Assembly: GCF_009017415.1 (NCBI RefSeq)
Contig: NC_092403.1
Span: 930,001-994,000 of the forward strand
Direction: 5' to 3'
Origin: Aspergillus flavus
Lineage: Eukaryota > Ascomycota > Eurotiomycetes > Eurotiales > Aspergillaceae
DNA: 64,000 nt
The notes under the pieces are model-generated. The model made no database searches. It worked only from the letters and a program-made list of their open reading frames with translations, and was not told the origin of the DNA. Shown here piece after piece: positions 63,035 to 64,000 of the stretch (positions within the stretch are counted from its first letter, which is position 1; every line of letters starts with the position of its first letter). The translations under genes were made by a program, and so were the position numbers.

Positions 63035-63811
63035 CTACTGCCCTAGATACTTTAAAACGTCATCACTTTGGAAAAACTGTTCCCGCAACTTCTCCCCCCT
63101 CTTTCTAGCATCTAAGTAGCTCTTCCTTACCTCCTTTGCATTCAACTTCTGCACCTTAGCCGGCCTTTCAACCACTCGAATCTTACCCTTACCACCCTCC
63201 TTCGCCTCATCATCACCCTGAGCCCCCAGACCAACGGTATCAACCTTCAACCGCCCCTTTAACGGCTCCCGTATCCCCTCTCGCCCAGACACTCCCAATC
63301 CCAATCGACTATCTGGATCCCACCCATAAGCAGCCAAGTATCTCAGCCCATGCCTCGTCCGATCCAAATGCGACGGCGGATGTGAATGCGACAAACACAC
63401 CTGATGCGCTAGCGACGCCTCGTGCGGTCGGTCACCGGTCATCATAGCCCCATGTCCCAACTCATCCCCATCAATCGGAAGACTACACACATCGCAGCGG
63501 GGAATGGCAGAAGGCGAAGCCGGAGCCGACTGCACCTCCGCATCACGACTTCCAACATCCCCAGACACACGCTCAGCGGGCGTACCAGGCTCCGAAACCT
63601 GCTTTTCCTTCGGCATAACGATCGACAGATATTTGTTGGCTATACTGGTCCCCGAGGAGGCTGGTTGCGCCGCCGGCGCAGAAGTAGTATTAAGCTCATG
63701 TTCCGAAGACCGCACGAACTGAACTCTCTTGCGACGGATTCCGGCGCCGAATGGTCGTTGGCTTTCTACCGGGAGGAAGTAATCTTCGTCGGTGGCTTCG
63801 TTGGAGGTCAT
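63035..63811 (-). CDS. G-patch domain protein
   Basis: A single exon of 258 codons starting MTSNEATDEDYFLPVESQRP. The middle holds a short zinc-binding-like segment CDVCSLPID followed by HGAMMTGDRPHEASLAHQVC and HSHPPSHLDRTRHGL, in the order seen in GPANK1-type proteins. The G-patch follows: LRYLAAYGWDPDSRLGLG with GREGI, lacking some glycines of the consensus but keeping the hydrophobic core (about residues 155-195). The C-terminus is basic and helical (KEVRKSYLDARKRGEKLREQ). G-patch proteins are RNA-binding or activate DEAH helicases such as Prp43 and Prp2, so a nuclear RNA-processing role is likely but inferred. It converges on sec1. Confidence 0.85.
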   Translation of the reverse strand: MTSNEATDEDYFLPVESQRPFGAGIRRKRVQFVRSSEHELNTTSAPAAQPASSGTSIANKYLSIVMPKEKQVSEPGTPAERVSGDVGSRDAEVQSAPASPSAIPRCDVCSLPIDGDELGHGAMMTGDRPHEASLAHQVCLSHSHPPSHLDRTRHGLRYLAAYGWDPDSRLGLGVSGREGIREPLKGRLKVDTVGLGAQGDDEAKEGGKGKIRVVERPAKVQKLNAKEVRKSYLDARKRGEKLREQFFQSDDVLKYLGQ

Positions 63812-64000
63812 GTCTTGTTTAGTAGGAGGTCAATGTGTTTCATTTCAATGACTTAAGTGGTTTGCGGGCGTTATTCTAATTTATCGACGCACTAGCTAAG
63901 TGGGTCCATACCGCTGACGAAGCAGATGGCGGTAGACTGGGCGGTGAGCTTATTTGTGGTCTGGGCCCTGCATTTGATCCTATGTTTAGTAGCAGCTTTC
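63812..64000. other. Window end, upstream of G-patch gene
   Basis: Presumed promoter sequence of the G-patch gene; too short to judge whether another gene begins beyond the window. Confidence 0.4.

Overview
This window reads as nuclear DNA of a filamentous ascomycete, most likely Eurotiales (Aspergillus/Penicillium type). The grounds are short spliceosomal introns (about 50-105 bp, GTRNGT...YAG with CTAAC-like branch points), Zn2Cys6 and Fungal_trans_2 regulators, a fungal two-half phosphofructokinase, a fungal HNH family, and TC-rich leaders before start codons. Genus is not resolved. Gene models were spliced by eye; most exon sums are exact multiples of three and join in phase.

Layout. 1-5.3 kb is an accessory pocket: a TA-flanked MITE-like element, an HNH-domain gene with a doubtful N-terminus, and a tryptophan-rich secreted protein. 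5.3-10.9 kb holds mcm6 (-) and, divergently, a Fungal_trans_2 regulator (+); ACGCGT boxes lie between them. After 3 kb without genes come a CSC1/OSCA-type channel (14.1-17.1), a small three-exon gene with no visible start codon (17.5), a Zn2Cys6 regulator (18.2-19.7) and a small basic hypothetical protein (22.4). 23.2-29.3 kb carries three minus-strand genes: a phosphofructokinase paralogue, a TANGO2/NRDE protein and a glutathione-S-transferase-like protein. 30.7-38.6 kb carries a bHLH factor, an FAD monooxygenase and a SNF2-RING ATPase (all +).

39.2-48.5 kb carries an acidic hypothetical protein, an eIF4E-binding 4E-T-like protein and the ribosome-assembly factor Urb1/Npa1 (all -). 48.5-52.6 kb is an AT-rich island holding only broken genes: an HNH pseudogene, an intron-rich C2H2 zinc-finger gene with an in-frame stop, and a two-frame fragment. 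52.7-63.8 kb is dense housekeeping DNA: Prp22 (DEAH splicing helicase), mitochondrial Suv3 helicase, Sec1 (exocytic SM protein) and a G-patch protein.

Functionally the core genes cover replication licensing, splicing, ribosome assembly, mitochondrial RNA turnover, mRNA control and exocytosis. They do not form one pathway or a secondary-metabolite cluster. I saw no CRISPR array, rRNA or convincing tRNA. The least-described material is the secreted Trp-rich protein, the small gene at 17.5 kb, the MITE and the decayed island. I did not find a clear new multi-gene system.
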